Positions 58,201-64,000 of a stretch of DNA of 64,000 nt are shown here, piece by piece; position 1 is the first letter of the stretch, and each line of letters opens with the position of its first letter. The stretch comes from Symbiodinium natans (Eukaryota > Sar > Dinophyceae > Suessiales > Symbiodiniaceae): positions 248,001 to 312,000 of the forward strand of contig CAJNDS010002094.1 in assembly GCA_905221605.1 (NCBI GenBank), in the 5' to 3' direction. The notes below the pieces were generated by a model. That model was not told the origin of the DNA. It worked only from the letters and a program-made list of their open reading frames with translations, and did no database searches. Made by a program: the position numbers and the translations under genes.

Positions 58201-61200
58201 CCGTCTGCACCAATTGCTCATCCTACTCCGGACTTGCAGGACAGGAGCTGCGGCGCATGGACAAGATTGCCAGAAGCAGCCGCAACTGCGAAGCGCGCGA
58301 GTGCCACATCGCATGCTAATGTTGCAGCTTGCCAACGTTCCGGGACAAGCATACGGTGTGTCGTACCACAGGCTGTAACTTCATTCCTGACCATGACGTT
58401 CAAAGCACCACGACATGCAAAACGAACTGGAGTGCCCGCATCTGTATGCCTTTTGGCACCACAGCTTGGCTCTAGCTAGCATTCTGGAAACTGGCCAGCT
58501 GCTTCTCAGTCGTGCAAGCCTCACGGAAGGCACGACTGTTTCAAGGCCAGCCTTCTGCTTCAGAGCAAAGGTTGGAGCTTTGCCCGGGCCTCCCGATGTG
58601 CTAGAAGGGCTCCCGGCAGCAAACTGGATATGGCTGGCCTCAGGCACCCACGCAAGCCCGCAGGTTTAGGGGGTTCAGCCTTTAGGGGCTTAGGGCCTTT
58701 CAGGGGTTAGCAGTTTAGGATTGCGCGGGGTTTAGGGTTTCATGGAGTCAGGCCCAGAATCAGGCGAAGGGCAGGGAACAGCAAAGTCTGGAGCTCTCGC
58801 TCATTTCTTCTGAGCGCAGGCTGCGAAGGCCCTTTGCTCACAAGGCACTACTGCCTTGAGGAAGGCCAGCCTTCAGCTTCAGCGCGTTTAGAAAGGTCGG
58901 AGCCGCCTCGCACGGGACTCCAGCTGCACGGGAAGGGCTTCCCAAAGCAAGCTGGATATGGCTGGCCCCAGGCAGCGTTCGTGCAAGCCCACACCCACAC
59001 TAGCCGGCTGAAGGCACGGAGGTCTTCTGGCCTCGCTGCACATCCCGCAACCGTCTGCATCTATGCCTTGGAAAAGATGCCTGGCAGGGGACCTAGCAGA
59101 CGTAACAAAGAGCCCAAAGAGCCAGCTGCTGCTTTTCGATTCAGGCTTCACAGAAGGCCAGCCTGGGGTTCGGTGCCTTCGGTGCCTTTGGAAGGGCTTG
59201 AGCGTGATTTTCGTCAGCGCTGCTGGGCAGAGTCGGGAGAGGGGTCGGAGGCGGGTTTGGAGGCGGGTTTCGGTCCCACTTGCAGGATGGTCATCAAGGA
59301 AATCGCCTCGTGGGCTGTGCCAGGACATGTCTGTCTGCAGATTCGCATCCAACAAAATGCGCGGGCATCCTCTCCCGCACCTCGTTCTCAACCTACCCTG
59401 GAAAGAACGAACCTTTTGCAGTCTCAAAACAGGCAGGAGCCACAGCGACCCACTGTCCTCCCAAAGACTTTGTAGCAAAGCCTGCGAACGGCTTAGGCTT
59501 CGGCGCCTTCAGAGTTTGCCTTTACAGTGGGCGGAACTCCAGCTGCGAGAGGACGGCTTCCCGAAGCAAGTTGCACGTCGGTGGCTTCAGGCAACACTTG
59601 CACAAGCCCACATCGATACGAGCCAGCCTGTGGCCCAGGTGGGCGGAGGTCGTTTGACTGCACCGCCAGGCACGAGAGCAGCCAAGATATCCTGAGGCAC
59701 AAGCTTTGCCAAGAAGTGCCCCGGCCTCAAGTCGTTCGCGTGCTGCCTGCAAAGGGACTCGGACGTGTGAGCATCAGGCGGACGGCGCAGCACATCATCT
59801 CAGAGCCATCATGCACATCCGCCCTCCAGAAGCACAAGCCCATCTCTGGCGCGCCACGCCGCTGTGCTGCTACAAAGATGCCCTCTCGGCATGCAATGAT
59901 CCTGGGAACAGAATCTCACAAGCAACGGCTTACAAACCTAAACTGCTGGACATTGCTGGACGGCGCAGCTTGTCGTCGTCTCCCTGTGCGAAAGGGAACC
60001 CAAGCAGACAAGCAGAGGGCCCCATGGAACATGCAAGGACGGAAGTCAACGAAGAAAAACTACAGCACTACAGTCAATGCTGGCAGATACTGGCAGTCTT
60101 TCTGTGGCAGCCCGACGCCGGCGCGGCCGTCCTCCGCCGTGCCCGTTGCTTTCAAGGCAACCTGACTGGAGCCAGAGGACGAGTCTGAAGCGCTCCAGCG
60201 TGCGGTGCACGAGCTAGCAAGGACACCGTGTGCACCAATTGCTCATCCTACTCTGGACTTGCAAGACAAGAGCGCCTTGGCGCCACAGTTTGGTAGCAAA
60301 TGACCGGCTGCTGCTCACGATTAAAGGCACGACTGCTTCAAGAAAGGCCAGCCTTCCGTCTCCCTGTGCGGGCGGAACTCCAGCTGCGAGAGAACGGCTT
60401 CCCGAAGCAAGCTGCACGTCGGTGGCTTCAGGCAGCACGAGCCAGCCTGTGGCCCAAGGTGTGCGGAGGTCGCTTGACTGCATCGCCAGACACGAGAGCA
60501 GCAAAGATGTCCTGAGGCACAAGCTTTGCCAAGTGTCCCAGCCTCAAGTCGCGCGCATGCTGCCCGCAGATGGGCTCGGACGTGTGAGCATCACACGGAC
60601 GGCGCAGCACATCATCTAAGGGCCATCACGCACGGCAACCTACCAAAAAAGGGCCTCCCGGTCTGAGCAGCACAAGCCCCATCTCTGGCGCCGCAAGCGG
60701 GCCACGCCCCCGCGCACACAAGGATCTTGGGAACAGAATCTCAGGAGCGCTTACAAACCTGAACTGCTGGACATTGCCGGCTGCTGCTCACGACGCAACC
60801 CTCATGAAAGGCACGACTGCTTCAAGAAAGGCCAGCCTTCTGTTTCAGCGCGCTTAGGAAGGTTGGAACCTGTGCGGGCGGAACTCCAGCTGGAAGAGAA
60901 TGGCTTCCCGAAGCAAGCTGCACGTCGGTAGTTTCAGGCAGCACGAGCCAGCCTGTGGCCCAAGGTGTGCGGAGGTCGCTTGACTGCATTGCCAGACACG
61001 AGAGCAAAGATGTCCTGAGGCACAAGCTTTGCCAAGTGTCCCAGCCTCAAGTCGCTCGCATGCTGCCCGCAGATGGGCTCGGACGTGTGAGCATCACACG
61101 GGCGGCGCAGCACATCATCTAAGGGCCATCACGCACGGCAACCTACCAAAAAAGGGCCTCCCGGTCTGAGCAGCACAAGCCCCATCTCTGGCGCCGCAAG

Positions 61201-64000
61201 CGGGCCACGCGGCCCGCGCACACAAGGATCTTGGGAACAGAATCTCAGGAGCGCTTACAAACCTGAACTGCTGGACATTGCTGGACGGCGCAGCTTCTGC
61301 GCTTGTCGTCGTCTCCCTGTGCGAAAGGGAACCCAAGCAGACAAGCGGAGGGCCCCATGCAACATGCAAGGACGGAAGTCAGCGAAGAAAAACTACAGCA
61401 CTACAGTCAATGCTGGCAGATACTCTGGCAGTCTTTCTGCGGCAGCCCGAAGCCGGCGCGGCCGTCCTCCGCCGTGCCCGTTGCTTTCAAGGAAATCTGA
61501 TCTGAAGCGCTTCAGGGCGTGGTGCGTGAGCTAGCAAGGACACCGTCTGCACCAATTGCTCATCCTACTCCGGACTTGCAGGACAGGAGCTGCGGCGCAT
61601 GGACATGCCAGAAGCAGCCGCAACTGCGAAGCGCGCGAGTGCCACATCGCATGCTAATGTTGCAGCTTGCCAACGTTCTGGGACAAGCATACGGTGTGTC
61701 GTACCACAGGCTGTAACTTCATTCCTGACCATGACGTTCAAAGCACCACGACATGCAAAACGAACTGGAGTGCCCACATCTGTATGCCTTTTGGCACCAC
61801 AGCTTGGCTCTAGCTAGCATTCTGGAAACTGGCCAGCTGCTTCTCAGTCGTGCAAGCCTCACGGAAGGCACGACTGTTTCAAGGCCAGCCTTCTGCTTCA
61901 GAGCAAAGGTTGGAGCTTTGCCCGGGCCTCCCGATGTGCTAGAAGGGCTCCCGGCAGCAAACTGGATATGGCTGGCCTCAGGCACCCACGCAAGCCCGCA
62001 GGTTTAGGGGGTTCAGCCTTTAGGGGCTTAGGGCCTTTCAGGGGTTAGCAGTTTAGGATTGCGCGGGGTTTAGGGTTTCATGGAGTCAGGCCCAGAATCA
62101 GGCGAAGGGCAGGGAACAGCAAAGTCTGGAGCTCTCGCTCATTTCTTCTGAGCGCAGGCTGCGAAGGCCCTTTGCTCACAAGGCACTACTGCCTTGAGGA
62201 AGGCCAGCCTTCAGCTTCAGCGCGTTTAGAAAGGTCGGAGCCGCCTCGCACGGGACTCCAGCTGCACGGGAAGGGCTTCCCAAAGCAAGCTGGATATGGC
62301 TGGCCCCAGGCAGCGTTCGTGCAAGCCCACACCCACACTAGCCGGCTGAAGGCACGGAGGTCTTCTGGCCTCGCTGCACATCCCGCAACCGTCTGCATCT
62401 ATGCCTTGGAAAAGATGCCTGGCAGGGGACCTAGCAGACTTAACAAAGAGCCCAAAGAGCCAGCTGCTGCTTTTCGATTCAGGCTTCACAGAAGGCCAGC
62501 CTGGGGTTCGGTGCCTTCGGTGCCTTTGGAAGGGCTTGAGCGTGATTTTCGTCAGCGCTGCTGGGCAGAGTCGGGAGAGGGGTCGGAGGCGGGTTTGGAG
62601 GCGGGTTTCGGTCCCACTTGCAGGATGGTCATCAAGGAAATCGCCTCGTGGGCTGTGCCAGGACATGTCTGTCTGCAGATTCGCATCCAACAAAATGCGC
62701 GGGCATCCACTCCCGCACCTGGTTCTCAACCTACTCTGGAAAGAACGAACCTTTTGCAGTCTCAAAACAGGCAGGAGCCACAGCGACCCACTGTCCTCCC
62801 AAAGACTTTGTAGCAAAGCCTGCGAACGGCTTAGGCTTCGGCGCCTTCAGAGTTTGCCTTTACAGTGGGCGGAACTCCAGCTGCGAGAGGACGGCTTCCC
62901 GAAGCAAGTTGCACGTCGGTGGCTTCAGGCAACACTTGCACAAGCCCACATCGATACGAGCCAGCCTGTGGCCCAGGTGGGCGGAGGTCGTTTGACTGCA
63001 CCGCCAGGCACGAGAGCAGCCAAGATATCCTGAGGCACAAGCTTTGCCAAGAAGTGCCCCGGCCTCAAGTCGTTCGCGTGCTGCCTGCAAAGGGACTCGG
63101 ACGTGTGAGCATCAGGCGGACGGCGCAGCACATCATCTCAGAGCCATCATGCACATCCGCCCTCCAGAAGCACAAGCCCATCTCTGGCGCGCCACGCCGC
63201 TGTGCTGCTACAAAGATGCCCTCTCGGCATGCAATGATCCTGGGAACAGAATCTCACAAGCAACGGCTTACAAACCTAAACTGCTGGACATTGCTGGACG
63301 GCGCAGCTTCTGCGCTTGTCGTCGTCTCCCTGCGCTGAAGAGAGCCCCAGCAGACAAGCAGAGGGCCCCATGGAACATGCAAGGACGGAAGTCAGCGAAG
63401 AAAAACTACAGCACTGCAGTCAATGCTGGCAGATACTGGCAGTCTTTCTGTGGCAGCCCGACGCCGGCGCGGCCGTCCTCCGCCGTGCCCGTTGCTTTCA
63501 AGGCAACCTGACTGGAGCCAGAGGACGAGTCTGAAGCGCTCCAGCGTGCGGTGCACGAGCTAGCAAGGACACCGTGTGCACCAATTGCTCATCCTACTCT
63601 GGACTTGCAAGACAAGAGCGCCTTGGCGCCACAGTTTGGTAGCAAATGACCGGCTGCTGCTCACGATTAAAGGCACGACTGCTTCAAGAAAGGCCAGGCT
63701 TCCGTCTCCCTGTGCGGGCGGAACTCCAGCTGCGAGAGAACGGCTTCCCGAAGCAAGCTGCACGTCGGTGGCTTCAGGCAGCACGAGCCAGCCTGTGGCC
63801 CAAGGTGTGCGGAGGTCGCTTGACTGCATTGCCAGACACGAGAGCAGCAAAGATGTCCTGAGGCACAAGCTTTGCCAAGTGTCCCAGCCTCAAGTCGCTC
63901 GCATGCTGCCTGCAGATGGGCTCGGACGTGTGAGCATCACACGGACGGCGCAGCACATAAGGGCCATCACGCACGGCAACCTACCAAAAAAGGGCCTCCC
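55296..64000 (+). repeat. Higher-order tandem array, period about 3.34 kb
   Basis: Taking the block GCTCAC-AGGCAC-ACTGCCTTGAGG as unit start, units begin at 55,551, 58,837 and 62,175; the last is cut by the right edge. The distance between units two and three is 3,338 bases, and they differ at only scattered positions; unit one is 3,286 bases because of indels. A further truncated start lies at 55,296-55,480. Each unit contains several related modules (see the nested entry) and a G-rich telomere-like patch (58,666-58,740; 62,004-62,080). Frames of about 213 codons recur in each unit because the units are near-identical. Confidence 0.93.
57270..57785 (+). repeat. Nested duplication of about 505 bases within the array unit
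   Basis: The block CATCATCTAAGGGCCATCAC then GCACGGCAACCTACCAAAAA occurs at 57,270 and again at 57,778; likewise at 60,610 and 61,116 in the next unit. Between them each sub-unit carries GAACAGAATCTCAGGAGC and GCGGAACTCCAGCTGCGAG. The latter block is present three times per unit (56,182; 57,021; 57,540), showing an older layer of duplication. Confidence 0.88.

Noticed and set aside
58834-59475. 213-codon frame repeated in each array unit as a gene family
   Set aside because: Copies are near-identical because the units are recent duplicates, so conservation is not evidence of coding. The module-level frame conservation is reported separately as a finding.
1-64000. Dinoflagellate spliced-leader genes or relicts
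   Set aside because: I looked for the TTTTGGCTCAAG-type core on both strands; only partial TTGGCTC matches (for example near 46,360) were found, too short to support a claim.
1-64000. CRISPR array, bacterial operons, or viral genes
   Set aside because: Repeats are tandem or dispersed without regular unique spacers, and no prokaryotic or viral gene was recognised.

Overview
The window is nuclear DNA of a eukaryote, most likely a dinoflagellate of the Symbiodiniaceae type (inference). One gene can be read through more than 35 tiny exons on the minus strand. Its introns begin mostly with GC, then GT or GA, end in AG, and are followed almost always by G, the noncanonical intron pattern known from dinoflagellates. 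Degenerate TTTAGGG/CCCTAAA-like arrays and long repeat-rich, gene-poor stretches agree with this. Nothing looks bacterial or viral.

Left part (1-13.9 kb, all minus strand). An unidentified open gene starts at 838 and runs off the left edge. Upstream of it, from 13,894 down to about 1,884, lies NAA15, the ribosome-bound auxiliary subunit of the N-terminal acetyltransferase NatA. It is split into micro-exons of 21-88 bases. The exon phases close on one frame through the first 262 codons and again through later blocks, and the peptides align residue by residue with the NAA15 family. The last part of the gene (below 2.86 kb) is only tentatively resolved. Inside one NAA15 intron (5,518-7,431), on the same strand, sits a complete intronless gene for an SLC35B/UAA-family nucleotide-sugar or PAPS transporter (5,960-7,096). 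Two other NAA15 introns hold degenerate telomere-like arrays that switch strand in the middle.

Middle part (14-41 kb). No gene could be identified. Two minus-strand segments (16.8 and 20.1-20.3 kb) look like exons. There is a possible Ty1/copia tail at 26.2 kb, several minisatellites, a 20-base G run, and dispersed repeats shared between 29 kb and 40 kb and between 37 kb and 39 kb.

Right part (41-64 kb). This is a repeat domain. A roughly 0.75-kb element occurs at 41.6 and 52.0 kb with shorter relatives at 52.9 and 55.0 kb. A tandem pair of about 0.5 kb lies at 50.1-51.0 kb. Modules rich in GCGAAG occupy 52.8-54.3 kb. From 55.3 kb to the right edge runs a higher-order tandem array with a period of about 3.34 kb and nested sub-duplications. 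The modules share short sequence and reading-frame blocks, so most of this domain seems to derive from one ancestral repeat. All alignments to known families are by eye; no search or computation was run.
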